Positions 1-8,884 of a DNA stretch of 50,166 nucleotides are shown in pieces. Every line of letters begins with the position of its first letter. Position 1 is the first letter of the stretch. The stretch is from contig JAIOJF010000030.1 in the NCBI GenBank assembly GCA_019911965.1, forward strand, positions 1 through 50,166, in the 5' to 3' direction. Position numbers and translations under genes: made by a program. The notes beneath the pieces were generated by a model that saw only the letters and a program-made list of their open reading frames with translations, searched no databases and was not told where the DNA came from. The DNA comes from Paracoccaceae bacterium (GTDB lineage: Bacteria > Pseudomonadota > Alphaproteobacteria > Rhodobacterales > Rhodobacteraceae).

Positions 1-183
1 CGCGCTCTCGGCGCAACCGGGCGAGTCGCAGAGGCGGCCAGCTACTAACACGAGCTCGCAGCTCATCGTGTGGATCGGCCTGCCCGCACCTTCGTGCTCC
101 CGGTGCCTCTGTCCCGGATGCTCGCAGTATACACCCTGATCCGAGAATCGGGGCCGAACATTGGCACCAAGAACTGCATACCG

Positions 184-393
184 GTTACGAACGCCATTGA
201 GGCGCTGAATTCGAAGCTCAGAAGGGCAGTGCGAACCCGGGGGCATTTTCCAAATGACGATGCCGCGATGAAGCTGCTATATCTCGTTCTCAGCAATGCC
301 GCCGAGGGATGGAAACGGCCGCCAAGAGAATGGGTCGAGGCGAAAAACCAGTTCGCCATTCTGTTCGAAGAGCGCTTTCAAAGCGTGCAATGA
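184..393 (+). pseudogene. IS256-family transposase, C-terminal remnant
   Basis: Only about the last 70 residues of a Mutator/IS256-type transposase remain, running from the conserved VTNAIEALNSKLRR segment to a stop at 391-393. The family's usual protein is about 400 residues with a DDE catalytic core; that core is missing here. The bases upstream of 184 do not continue the transposase in any frame. It abuts a second transposase remnant of another family, so this is IS debris rather than a working element. Family recognition is from the NAIE-LNS-RGHFP-D-AA-KLLYL pattern. Confidence 0.85.
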
Positions 394-434
394 AACCGGC
401 CCGAGCACAGAATTCTGGATACTCCCCCGTCGCC

Positions 435-779
435 CATTATCAAAGCCTTGGCATCACGGTAACCCGCGTGATGACGGACAATGGGTCATGCTACAAGTCC
501 TTCGCCTTCGCGGCGGCGTGCAAGGACCTGAAACTAAAACACATCCGCACCAGGCCCTACACGCCAAAGACCAATGGCAAGGCCGAGAGGTTCATCCAGA
601 CTGCCCTGCGCGAATGGGTATATGCCAGAGCCTATGAAACATCCGATCAGCGGAAATCCTACCTGCCGGACTGGACCCACATGTATAATTGGCATCGACC
701 TCACGGCAGCCTAAACTCAAAGCCGCCGATCAGCCGACTCGATCTTCCCATGGACAACCTGCTGAGGTTCCACAGCTAG
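435..779 (+). pseudogene. IS481-like (rve integrase core) transposase, C-terminal remnant
   Basis: The reading frame encodes the second half of an integrase catalytic core: an MTDNGSCYKS segment carrying the second catalytic Asp, then PYTPKTNGKAERF with the catalytic Glu, and a WHRPHGSLNSKPP tail typical of IS481/IS3-type enzymes. The N-terminal helix-turn-helix and first Asp are absent. It begins about 40 bases after the stop of the IS256 remnant and ends normally at 779, so the 5' part was lost in a junction between two elements. No intact terminal repeats were recognised on either side. Confidence 0.85.
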
Positions 780-917
780 GGGGTTAGAGAGGGTTCGCTG
801 CCAGTCCCGTCCGCTCCGCCATTCGCCCTTCACACAACAAACACTTACGGGTCGTTTGGCAACCTGCCCATTTTCCAGCCGATTGCTGTTGGGTGGCTTT
901 GGCCGGTAACCGGTCGT

Positions 918-2165
918 CTATTCCCGATCCGTGGCCCTGACGACAGATGCGGCGGAAATCCTGCCTTTCAGGATTTCGCTCAGCCCGGTCTCGAAGGCGA
1001 TTGTCGGCTGCCAGGCAAGTTCGCTTTGCGTTTCGCGCCAGTCCAGCCTTGCGTTCCGCCCCGGTCCGGAAAGCCGCGTTTCCTGGTGGATCAATGGTTT
1101 GCCGAGCAGCCGCGCCATCTGCCCTGCGATCTCGGCAGTTTTCAGGACTTCGTATGCGCCCAGATGGTAGACAGCAGATTGCCCCCGCTTGGCCACGGCA
1201 ACGATGCCACGGGCGGCATCCGACAAATGCAGCAGTTCCAGCGCTGCAGGCCCGTCATCGAAACGATGCGTCATCACCGGCCGGCCTGCCAGGATCGCCT
1301 CGGCAAAGCCTTCAATGAATCTGGGCCTGATGGCGCCTGGTCCATAGGTCGGCGGGGTGCGGATGATGGCGCCGCCAAGGGTGCCGTTCTCGACTGCGCG
1401 CTCGAACAACTCCTCCTGTAGCGATTTGATGGTGCCGACAATGCCGGCCGGCCTGCGCCGCGTGCTGGTTGTCACCGCTCGATCTGATGGCCCCGGCCCG
1501 AACACCGCGCTGCAGGACAACAGGACGAACCGCGCCCCGATGGCACCTGCGGCATCCATGACGTTTTTCTGCAGCACCAGTGCTTCACCCAAGGCGGAGT
1601 TGTTGGAGAATATCCTTGGATGCGCAAGGTGGATGATGCAGCCGACATTGGCCGCCGCCAGATGCGAGGCCAGCAGCGCCGGGGCCTGCAGCAGATCGAA
1701 ATCGGCCCGCCCGCGCATCATGCGCCCGGCACCGCCCAGATGATCCGCCACCGCCTGACCGATCGCCCCGGACGCGCCCGTCACCGCGATTGCCTGCGCT
1801 GGCGCGGCATCGACGGGTCGTTCAACCGCCGCCCGCACGGTTGTGATCATCGACAGCTTGATTTCCCGCTCGCCGGTCGCCGCGATGACAGTGTCCAGCG
1901 CCGCATCAAACGGCATTGATTTGAAGCGCGACAGGATACCCGCCGCGATGGCATTGCTGCGCGACACGCCGAAATCGCAGACGACAAGAACAATGCGGCC
2001 TTGCTGAAGCGCTGACAATCCCTGATCAATCAGCGCCGCAACGGTTTCAGCGGAATTGCCCGCCGCATCGACCAGATGGCGCACATCAAGGCGAAAGGCA
2101 CCCTCATGCCGCGCTTCGCTGGCCGGGCCGGTGCCCAGCCGTTCGGGAATGATCCAGCGTATCAT
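918..2165 (-). CDS. Fusion of CX5RS phosphatase-like domain and extended SDR (epimerase/dehydratase) domain
   Basis: This 415-residue protein has two parts. Residues about 1-118 contain VVCDFGVSRS (C63, R69), which matches the CX5R(S/T) catalytic loop of dual-specificity protein phosphatases, although the usual His before the Cys is Val. Residues about 125-400 form an NAD-dependent epimerase/dehydratase domain with TGASGAIG (129-136). In that domain the expected YxxxK catalytic pair appears as V243...K247, so Tyr is missing and redox chemistry may be lost or altered. It is the last gene of a four-gene minus-strand unit; its ATG overlaps the stop of the ATP-grasp gene by four bases. The natural substrate is unknown. 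A nucleotide-sugar or glycan role is inferred only from the neighbours. Confidence 0.75.
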   Translation of the reverse strand: MIRWIIPERLGTGPASEARHEGAFRLDVRHLVDAAGNSAETVAALIDQGLSALQQGRIVLVVCDFGVSRSNAIAAGILSRFKSMPFDAALDTVIAATGEREIKLSMITTVRAAVERPVDAAPAQAIAVTGASGAIGQAVADHLGGAGRMMRGRADFDLLQAPALLASHLAAANVGCIIHLAHPRIFSNNSALGEALVLQKNVMDAAGAIGARFVLLSCSAVFGPGPSDRAVTTSTRRRPAGIVGTIKSLQEELFERAVENGTLGGAIIRTPPTYGPGAIRPRFIEGFAEAILAGRPVMTHRFDDGPAALELLHLSDAARGIVAVAKRGQSAVYHLGAYEVLKTAEIAGQMARLLGKPLIHQETRLSGPGRNARLDWRETQSELAWQPTIAFETGLSEILKGRISAASVVRATDRE

Positions 2166-3199
2166 GCCGGGGATTTTTCGGCGGTGGTGACGGTCTCGGC
2201 CAGCGTGCGCAGATACCAGCCGGGCCGGATATCCAGGGGCCGGGCGACAGGGCGCGCAAGCAGATGCCGGATGAAATGATCAACCTCGTTGAAGCCCGCA
2301 AGGCTGCGCAGATAGGTGCTGGCGGAAAACCTCGGATTGATCTCGAACGGCAGGAATTGCCCGTCCGGGGTGATCCGGCCCTGCACGTTCAGGGGGCCAC
2401 GGCTGCCAAGCGCTTCGGCCATGCGCCGGGCCGCGGCGCAGACCTCGGGGAATGTGTCGATACGCCCCTGGGTGTAGCCGCTGGAGATCAGGAAATCCGT
2501 GCCACGGGTCATCACCGACAGTTTGGAGGTGAAGGACCTTTGCAGGGCGATCACGCCTTCGATATTCCCGCCCAGATCCGACAGCACACCAATTGTAAAT
2601 TCGCCGCCTTCCTCGGGAATATAGGCCTGCAGGATCGGCTGCAGATGGTTGGCCAGCAGATAGGTGGCGTATAGCTCGGCCTCGCTGTCTGAGCGGCAGA
2701 AGAATACGAAGCTGCTGCCGCCGGAATCAAGCGACGGCTTGATGATGCAGGGCATGGGAAAGCCGCGAACATCCCCGGCGGTTTCAATCCTGCGGGTCTG
2801 CGGCACCGGCAGGCCGATGTCCTGCAGACGTTCAAAGCAACGCGCCTTGTCGCTTGCCAGGTCAACCACATCGGGCGCGTTCTGCGCGATGACGATACCT
2901 TCATCCGCAAACGTCGCGCTGGCCGCCGCCAGAATGCGCGCCGGTTTTTCCGCGCCGGGGATAACCACCTGCACATCGTTGCGCGTTGCGATTGCCTTGA
3001 CGCCGGCGACATAATCCGAGGCATCGACAAGGAAGGTTTCAGCGAAATTCGCATCGAAATGGCCATAGGCCAACGGATTGATATCGCACCCCAATATCCG
3101 GTAGCCGCCGGCCAGAACCAGGCTTTTGGCGATCTCGGTTCCCAGCGAGGCACCCGCCGTACCGGCAATCAGGACGGTGATGGCGTCCGAACCGCTCAT
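2162..3199 (-). CDS. ATP-grasp ligase (carbamoyl-phosphate-synthase-large-subunit-like)
   Basis: This 345-residue protein has an N-terminal Rossmann-like pre-ATP-grasp domain (VLIAGTAGASLGTEIAKSL), a central ATP-grasp fold with the PCIIKPSLDSGGSSF lysine and glycine loop, and a C-terminal metal-binding segment ending FEINPRFSAST. Such stand-alone enzymes join a carboxylate to an amine or thiol through an acyl phosphate. It resembles ligases found in polysaccharide and small-molecule tailoring clusters. Its start overlaps the stop of the methyltransferase gene by four bases and its stop overlaps the next start, so the unit is translationally coupled. The amine and acid partners cannot be predicted from sequence alone. 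Confidence 0.8.
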   Translation of the reverse strand: MSGSDAITVLIAGTAGASLGTEIAKSLVLAGGYRILGCDINPLAYGHFDANFAETFLVDASDYVAGVKAIATRNDVQVVIPGAEKPARILAAASATFADEGIVIAQNAPDVVDLASDKARCFERLQDIGLPVPQTRRIETAGDVRGFPMPCIIKPSLDSGGSSFVFFCRSDSEAELYATYLLANHLQPILQAYIPEEGGEFTIGVLSDLGGNIEGVIALQRSFTSKLSVMTRGTDFLISSGYTQGRIDTFPEVCAAARRMAEALGSRGPLNVQGRITPDGQFLPFEINPRFSASTYLRSLAGFNEVDHFIRHLLARPVARPLDIRPGWYLRTLAETVTTAEKSPA

Positions 3200-4368
3200 A
3201 AAAACAGGAAATCGCGCGGTCGGGCATGCAACGGCGCGACGCCTTCGATGATACGTGCGGCATCCTGCGGGTTCAGCCCGACATAGACCGCGCCAATATC
3301 GTCCGGCACCTGATCGGGCGCAAGAATGGGAAGCCCCATCAGGCTGCGGCCCTGACGAAACGGATTCATGTCCAGAAACGCGCTGATACGGCCAGGATCG
3401 CCGAGGGTCGAGGCGATGAACATGCCGTAAACGCCGCTGCCATAGATCACCGCCTTGGCATCGGGATGGGCGGCCTCGAAAGCGGCAATCCGGGTTGCGA
3501 TATCGGCCCAGCTTTTCGCCACCGCGCGGGCCTGTTCCATCGTCGTGCCAAGGTCTTTCGGAGCGGCGGCCACGGGTTTTGCCGCGCCGTCCTCTGGCAC
3601 CGTCGCGGTCACGATGAAGGCGGCGCGGTGGGTGGTGTCGTCGATTTCGACATCCAGATATCCGGCATCACGGAACAGCCGATCAAGCGACGCCGCCGAA
3701 AAATGCTGCGCGTGGTCGATGACCACCAGATCGCTGATATTGCGGTACATGTTCGGGATCACCACATGCACCGACCCGCCCGGGCGGGTAACCTGGGCAA
3801 GATCGCGCACGAATCCCTTTGGATCGGCGGTATGTTCCAGCGCAAAGAACGACAGGACAAGGTCCATCTTGCCGTGCCATGCCTCGGGCACAATGTAGGA
3901 GGCCTGATTGTCCTTCGGCACGAACTGATCCCATAGCGTGGTGTAAATGCCGCTGACATCGAATGTATAAGGTTCAATACCCGGCAATTGCGCCTTCAGA
4001 AGCGCCAGTGTGCGGGCCTTGCCACAGCCATAATCCAGTACCTTCAGCCCGTCCGTCAGGGTATTCTTGGCAATGACCGAGGCCGCCTGATGTTCCGAGC
4101 GGAAAACCTTTCGCCCGTCCGGCATCGCGGTATAGATATCGTCCTCTTCCGCGTCATGCAGTTGAAACTGATAGCCGGTATCGTAATAGGACGCGATATC
4201 CTCCAGCGGCTGGGTCTGGACATGCGAACAGGTCCGGCACATCGACGCCGAGGTCGTCGTCAACTCGTTGGGGCTTTGCGCCAGTGTGAAACCGATGCCG
4301 CGCGCCTCGAACAGCGCCTCGATGTCTGACGATCCGCAGACAAAGCATGTATCCATCGTCCCGGTCAT
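3196..4368 (-). CDS. SAM-dependent C-methyltransferase-like protein
   Basis: The protein begins with a cysteine cluster (CFVCGS and CRTCSH) like the zinc-binding N-terminal domain of NDP-sugar C-methyltransferases. A Rossmann methyltransferase core follows with VLDYGCGKARTLALL as SAM motif I. The C-terminal domain (KAVIYGSGVYGMFIAS) resembles the Methyltransf_14 region of that family. Length, about 390 residues, fits the family. An upstream ATG exists at 4386, but the ATG at 4368 has an AAGGGG ribosome site at proper spacing and is preferred. It lies between the CmcI-like and ATP-grasp genes. A deoxysugar C-methylation role is plausible, but no other deoxysugar genes are present in the window. 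Confidence 0.75.
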   Translation of the reverse strand: MTGTMDTCFVCGSSDIEALFEARGIGFTLAQSPNELTTTSASMCRTCSHVQTQPLEDIASYYDTGYQFQLHDAEEDDIYTAMPDGRKVFRSEHQAASVIAKNTLTDGLKVLDYGCGKARTLALLKAQLPGIEPYTFDVSGIYTTLWDQFVPKDNQASYIVPEAWHGKMDLVLSFFALEHTADPKGFVRDLAQVTRPGGSVHVVIPNMYRNISDLVVIDHAQHFSAASLDRLFRDAGYLDVEIDDTTHRAAFIVTATVPEDGAAKPVAAAPKDLGTTMEQARAVAKSWADIATRIAAFEAAHPDAKAVIYGSGVYGMFIASTLGDPGRISAFLDMNPFRQGRSLMGLPILAPDQVPDDIGAVYVGLNPQDAARIIEGVAPLHARPRDFLFL

Positions 4369-4388
4369 GGTCTGGGCCCCTTGCATTC

Positions 4389-5135
4389 TCAGTCGGTGAC
4401 GCGCCGCAGATAGCCGCCGGGTGAAGATGACATGACCAGCTTGCCGTTGATCACAGGATCGGTTTCAAATGCCGGGTTTTCCGCCAGATAGTCACGCGCC
4501 GCCGACAAGGGCTCATCCCCGCGCGACCAGTGCTTGGAGCGATCCTTCGGGGCCTCTTCCGCCGACAGATGGCCCACCAGCGTGTCCGCCACGATGAGAT
4601 AGCCGTCCCTGGTAACCAGGTCGCCATAGGCGCGGCATTCTTCCAGCACATGCGCATAGGAATGGTCGCTGTCCAGCACCGCCATCACCCTTGCGCCTTC
4701 AGGGATCAGCGCGCGCACCGCCTCCAGCGTTTCCCCGGCCACCGACGAGCCCTCGACAAGCCTGATCCGGCCGGACATCGGATGCGTCTCGATCGCCTCG
4801 CGGTTATGGGCGCGAATGTCGATATCGACGCCGATCACGATACCGTTGCCCATTGCCTGCAAAAGCGTGGCCATGAACAGGACCGACCCGCCGCGCGCCA
4901 CGCCGGTTTCGATGATAACGTCCGGCTTGAAGGCCCATATCACCTCCTGCGTGGCCATGATATCGGCGGGAAGCTGGATGACCGGCACGCCGAACCAGTT
5001 CCACTGATAGGCATAGGCATGTTCGTTCAGGTCGATGATCAGTTTCTTCGAGGATTCAAAGACATCCGGATCGGCACCAAGCTCCAGCGATTTCTGAATC
5101 TGGAACTCGGCGAATTCCTTGCGGTCGTCTTTCAT
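4389..5135 (-). CDS. CmcI/rhamnosyl O-methyltransferase-family protein
   Basis: The protein resembles the cephalosporin-hydroxylase (CmcI) and rhamnosyl O-methyltransferase family of SAM-dependent enzymes. Visible landmarks are NWFGVPVIQLPADI, the nucleotide-binding ETGVARGGS loop, GVDIDIR, and the metal-binding-like LDSDHSYAHVLEE segment. Length of 248 residues is normal. A GTG at 5156 is possible, but the ATG at 5135 is preceded by GGAG and gives a start in keeping with relatives. It is the first gene of the four-gene minus-strand unit ending at 918. Members methylate sugar hydroxyls in lipopolysaccharides or glycolipids; the acceptor here is unknown. Confidence 0.8.
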   Translation of the reverse strand: MKDDRKEFAEFQIQKSLELGADPDVFESSKKLIIDLNEHAYAYQWNWFGVPVIQLPADIMATQEVIWAFKPDVIIETGVARGGSVLFMATLLQAMGNGIVIGVDIDIRAHNREAIETHPMSGRIRLVEGSSVAGETLEAVRALIPEGARVMAVLDSDHSYAHVLEECRAYGDLVTRDGYLIVADTLVGHLSAEEAPKDRSKHWSRGDEPLSAARDYLAENPAFETDPVINGKLVMSSSPGGYLRRVTD

Positions 5136-5350
5136 CTTCGGCAATGCTCCGTTCACGCGGCTTCAAATGCGTAGAGCTAAGTAAATCCTGTGGTTGCGCT
5201 TGTCCAGTCTGGGCGATCCGGCTGGCGGAATTTATCGGCCAGGGCTCCAACCAAGGGCAGGCAGCCGGTTGCGGAATACGTGGTCGATCCGCTGACTTGA
5301 TGTATCAAGCAACCGGATGACCATGCCGTCCGGTCAGTGGCAATGCAGCA

Positions 5351-6283
5351 TCAGAAGGCCACCTTGTCCCCACCCTTGAGGTCCAGAATCTCGCGCGCTT
5401 CATCCGGGGTTGCAACCTCGCTGCCCAGATCCTCGATGATGCGGCGGATCTTGGCGACCTGTTCGGCGTTGCTTCGCGCCAGCTTGCCGCGTGCGATCAA
5501 CAGGCTGTCCTCCAGCCCGACGCGCACGTTGCCGCCCATCTGGCTGGCGGTGGTGGCCAGCGGCATCTGTGCGCCACCCGCCCCCAGAACCGACCAGCGG
5601 TAATCGTTGCCGAACAGGCGATCGGCGGTGCGCTTCATGAAGATCAGGTTATCCACCTCGGGGCCGATGCCGCCAAGGATGCCAAAGATGAACTGGATGA
5701 ATACCGGCGCCTTGAACAGCCCGGCCTCCATGCAGAATTTCAGATTGTACAGATGGCCGACATCGTAGCATTCATGTTCAAACTTGATATTGTGCGGTGC
5801 CAGGGTTTCCGCCGCCTCGCGGATATCGCGGAAGGTATTGCGGAAGATATTGCCTTCGGAACTGGCCACATAATCCTTTTCCCAGTCGAATTTCCAATCG
5901 TCATAGCGTTTGGCCAGCGGATGGAACGAGAAATTCATCGACCCCATGTTGAGCGAGCACATCTCGGGCGAAAACGTCGTCGCGGGCTTGACCCGATCCG
6001 CGATGCTGAGCGTCAGCGACCCACCGGTGGAAATATTGACCACCGCATCGGTCGCCTGCTTGATCCGCGGCAGGAAGGCGGCGAAATGATCGACATCGAC
6101 CGACACGCCGCCATCTTCCGGGCGGCGTGCATGCAGGTGCAGGATCGACGCCCCCGCCTCGGCCGCCGCGACCGCCTGCGAAGTGATATCGTCCGCCGTA
6201 TACGGCAGCGCATCCGACATGGTGGGGGTGTGAATCGCGCCGGTTATGGCGCAGGTGATGATGGTCTTTTGCTGTCTTGCCAT
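5351..6283 (-). CDS. BKACE-family beta-keto acid cleavage enzyme (DUF849)
   Basis: This 310-residue TIM-barrel protein belongs to the beta-keto acid cleavage family (Kce/BKACE), which uses acetyl-CoA to split a beta-keto acid into acetoacetate and a new acyl-CoA, with Zn as cofactor. The start TCAITGAIHTP, the HLHAR metal motif (H49, H51), FEHECYDVGH and the late GLEDSL segment are all present. It is the last gene of the operon that begins at 12903 and starts two bases after the livM stop. With the dehydrogenase at 11 kb it suggests a beta-hydroxy to beta-keto to cleavage route, like carnitine catabolism through dehydrocarnitine. The exact substrate is not determined by the sequence. Confidence 0.9.
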   Translation of the reverse strand: MARQQKTIITCAITGAIHTPTMSDALPYTADDITSQAVAAAEAGASILHLHARRPEDGGVSVDVDHFAAFLPRIKQATDAVVNISTGGSLTLSIADRVKPATTFSPEMCSLNMGSMNFSFHPLAKRYDDWKFDWEKDYVASSEGNIFRNTFRDIREAAETLAPHNIKFEHECYDVGHLYNLKFCMEAGLFKAPVFIQFIFGILGGIGPEVDNLIFMKRTADRLFGNDYRWSVLGAGGAQMPLATTASQMGGNVRVGLEDSLLIARGKLARSNAEQVAKIRRIIEDLGSEVATPDEAREILDLKGGDKVAF

Positions 6284-6285
6284 GC

Positions 6286-7314
6286 TCAGGTTTCCTTGTC
6301 CCTGTTGGATCGTTCCACCCGGAAGCCAAGTGGAAAAAGCTGAAGGTCAAAGCGCGCGCGGATCAGCCCCCAGACCCCTTTGGGGGCCTTCAGCATGATC
6401 ACGATGGCAACGATGCCCAGCACGATCAGGTAAATCGTGCCAAGATCCGCCAGCGTTTCGCGCAGCGCGAAAAAGATCAGCGTGCCGATGATCGGGCCTT
6501 CCACTGTGCCGATGCCGCCGATCACCACGATGAAGATCACAAATGCCGTCCAGTCATTGACCGAAAAGGCCGCGTCCGGGGATATCCGCAGTTTCTGCAG
6601 GAAGATCAGCGCCCCGATCACGGCGGTCAGGGCGGCAGTGATTACGTAGACCAGGAACTTGGTGCGCCAGATATCAATGCCGAGCGATCCTGCCGCCAGC
6701 TCATTGTCGCGAATGGCGCTGAGTGCCAGGCCCTTGTTGGAGCGCAGGAACAGGTAGACCACGCCGATCACCAGCACCGCCGCGCCAAGTGCCAGCCAAT
6801 AGCTGAGCGCCTCGCGCCCGTCGCGCGACGCCGCCATCGACCGCACGATATTGGTCGGAAGCGACGAACCGGACCCGCCCCCAAGCGCCGATATCTGCGC
6901 GAATGACAGGCGGAACACCTCGGCCATGACCCAGGTGCCGATGGCAAAATAGGCTCCGCGCAGCCGGAAGATCAGCAGCGCCACCGGCACCGCGACCATC
7001 GCCCCCAGAACCCCGGCACCCAGAACCGCCACCACCGGCGGCAGCCCGGCAAAGATGGTCAGCGCGAACAGCATGTAGCCGCCGAATCCGACAAATGCCT
7101 GCTGGCCCACTGACACCAGACCGGCATACCCCGCCAGCAGGTTCCACAGGCTGGCCAGCGCCAGATACAGGAACAACTCGCCCAACAGGCGCATATCGGC
7201 ACGTCCCGCCCACCACGGGGCCAGGACAAGCAGGACAAGAACGATTGCGCCCAGAACGGTGGCAATGCGGGCCGCGCGCGAAGTGCGGGTGACGCTGAAA
7301 TCCTGATGGCTCAT
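6286..7314 (-). CDS. livM: Branched-chain-amino-acid-type ABC transporter permease LivM
   Basis: This 342-residue inner-membrane permease has about nine to ten hydrophobic segments. It carries the LivM landmarks NLLAGYAGLVSVGQQAFVG near residue 60 and a central VIGGIGTVEGPIIGTLIF cytoplasmic coupling loop. Its ATG overlaps the livH stop by four bases. With LivH it forms the membrane channel for the ligand delivered by the binding protein encoded at 9.7-10.9 kb. Liv-type importers carry many acids and amides besides branched amino acids; here the neighbours (dehydrogenase, BKACE) suggest a hydroxy acid or carnitine-like solute. Confidence 0.92.
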   Translation of the reverse strand: MSHQDFSVTRTSRAARIATVLGAIVLVLLVLAPWWAGRADMRLLGELFLYLALASLWNLLAGYAGLVSVGQQAFVGFGGYMLFALTIFAGLPPVVAVLGAGVLGAMVAVPVALLIFRLRGAYFAIGTWVMAEVFRLSFAQISALGGGSGSSLPTNIVRSMAASRDGREALSYWLALGAAVLVIGVVYLFLRSNKGLALSAIRDNELAAGSLGIDIWRTKFLVYVITAALTAVIGALIFLQKLRISPDAAFSVNDWTAFVIFIVVIGGIGTVEGPIIGTLIFFALRETLADLGTIYLIVLGIVAIVIMLKAPKGVWGLIRARFDLQLFPLGFRVERSNRDKET

Positions 7315-8174
7315 CCGCTAATCCTCGGGAACAGGCCGTTGGGGCGCACCGCCAGAATGATCAGAAACACCAGATGCCCCGACAGCAATTGCCAGCCGGG
7401 ATGGATTTTGGCACCGATGGTCTGCGCCACCCCAAGAATGACACCGCCCGCAAGTGTTCCCCAGAGGTTGCCAAGGCCGCCGATGATCACCGCCTCGAAG
7501 CCGAAAATCAGGCGGCCGCCGCCGATGGATGGATCGAAACTGGTGCGAATGCCCAGCAGAATGCCGGCAATCGCCGTCACCGCCAATGCCAGCGCCATCG
7601 ACAGCCCGAAGATGTGGTGCCGGTTCAGCCCCATCAGTTGCGCGATATCCTGATTGTCCGATACCGCGCGAAACGCGCGGCCTAGTGCGGTGCGGTAGAA
7701 CGTCCATTGCAGAGCGGCAATCACCAGCACCGCCACCGCGAAGGTCAGAACCGGCAGAACCCCCAGCGACAGCCCGCCAACCGACACCGACGCCGTTTCC
7801 AGCACACCGGCATTCATCTTCTGCGGGTCGGCGGAATAAACCTCCAGCAAGGCGTTCTGGATGATGACCGACAGCCCGAAGGTCACCAGAAGCGGTGGCA
7901 GCAGGTCCTGGCCCAAAGTCTGGTTGAGGATACCGCGTTGCAGGACATAGCCCGCCGCCGCCATCGCCGGCACCACGACGACCAGGGCCAGCAGGGGGTG
8001 AACACCAAGGGCCAGGGTCACCGAAAGGCCCAGATAGGCCGCCAGCACGATCAGATCACCATGCGCGATATTGACCAGCCGCATCACCCCGAAAATCAGC
8101 GACAGGCCAGCCGCGAAAAGCGCGTAAAGCCCGCCCAGAAGGGCACCCTGAACAAGTGCATTGAACCATTCCAC
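7311..8174 (-). CDS. livH: Branched-chain-amino-acid-type ABC transporter permease LivH
   Basis: This is the partner permease of LivM, 287 residues when started at the GTG at 8174 (VEWFNALVQGALLGGLYAL). That start fits family members and begins three bases before the livF stop triplet; a longer in-frame extension to 8267 would run deep into livF and has no support. Landmarks are GLSLIFGVMRLVNIAHGD and VIIGGLGNLWGTLAGGVILG, the loop contacting the ATPases. About eight membrane segments are visible. It is translationally coupled to livM downstream. Confidence 0.92.
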   Translation of the reverse strand: MEWFNALVQGALLGGLYALFAAGLSLIFGVMRLVNIAHGDLIVLAAYLGLSVTLALGVHPLLALVVVVPAMAAAGYVLQRGILNQTLGQDLLPPLLVTFGLSVIIQNALLEVYSADPQKMNAGVLETASVSVGGLSLGVLPVLTFAVAVLVIAALQWTFYRTALGRAFRAVSDNQDIAQLMGLNRHHIFGLSMALALAVTAIAGILLGIRTSFDPSIGGGRLIFGFEAVIIGGLGNLWGTLAGGVILGVAQTIGAKIHPGWQLLSGHLVFLIILAVRPNGLFPRISG

Positions 8175-8176
8175 GA

Positions 8177-8884
8177 TCAGGTCACTCCGAAATAGGCGCG
8201 GGAGATTTCCGCGCGTGATAGGCCGCCCGATGCACCTTCCAGCGAGACCCGACCCTCCTGCAGGCAATAGGCGCGCGAAGACACCGACAGCGCCCTGGCG
8301 ATATCCTGTTCGACGATCAGCGCCGTCATTCCCTCGCCGACGATATTCGGCAATGCCTCGTAGATCGACTTGATGATGACCGGCGCAAGCCCGAGGCTGA
8401 TCTCGTCAAACAGGATCAGGTCCGGATTGGCCATCAGGGCGCGGCCGATCGCCACCATCTGCTGTTGGCCACCCGACAGCGAGGTCGATTGCTGGTGCCG
8501 CCGTTCCTTCAGGATCGGGAACAGCGCATAGATTTCGGACAATGACCACGGCCCCTTGCGCCCGATCTGCCCGCCGATGACAAGGTTTTCCTCGACCGAA
8601 AGCGAGGGGAACAATTGTCGGCCCTCCGGCACCAGCGCGATGCCAAGCCGGGCCACCTGATCGGCACGCATGGCGCCAATCGCGGTGCCGTTGTAGCGGA
8701 TCTGATCATCGCGGTTCTTCATCAACCCAGCGATCGAGCGCAGCAATGTCGTCTTGCCGGCACCGTTCGCACCAATGATCGCCAGCACTTCGCCGCGCGC
8801 CACATTCATGTCGATCCCGTAAAGCGCCTGAAAGTCGCCGTAATGCGCGTCCAGCCCGTAGATTTCCAGAACCATGTCAGGCAT
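8177..8884 (-). CDS. livF: ABC transporter ATP-binding protein LivF
   Basis: This ATPase subunit has Walker [10 protein letters not shown], a clear LSGGQQQ signature and Walker B LILFDE, followed by the LivF-type tail [21 protein letters not shown]. The ATG at 8884 has a GGGGA ribosome site nine bases upstream and overlaps the livG stop by a few bases; an alternative ATG lies nine bases further in (8875). The 235-residue length matches LivF. It pairs with LivG to drive the importer. The in-frame extension upstream to 8974 lies inside livG and is not used. Confidence 0.92.
   Translation of the reverse strand: MPDMVLEIYGLDAHYGDFQALYGIDMNVARGEVLAIIGANGAGKTTLLRSIAGLMKNRDDQIRYNGTAIGAMRADQVARLGIALVPEGRQLFPSLSVEENLVIGGQIGRKGPWSLSEIYALFPILKERRHQQSTSLSGGQQQMVAIGRALMANPDLILFDEISLGLAPVIIKSIYEALPNIVGEGMTALIVEQDIARALSVSSRAYCLQEGRVSLEGASGGLSRAEISRAYFGVT

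Noticed and set aside
1-183. Possible upstream part of the IS256 remnant
   Set aside because: No frame continues the transposase and no terminal repeat was recognised; left unassigned.
791-821. Sequence ending GTCCGCTCCGCCA that looks like the 3' end of a serine tRNA, possible attachment-site remnant
   Set aside because: The T arm does not have canonical spacing after GGGTTCG, and it lies on the opposite strand from the tRNA-Ser at 44.3 kb, so it cannot be the matching direct repeat.
8175-8267. Longer N-terminus for LivH
   Set aside because: It would lie within livF and has no family-like sequence; the GTG at 8174 fits known LivH starts.
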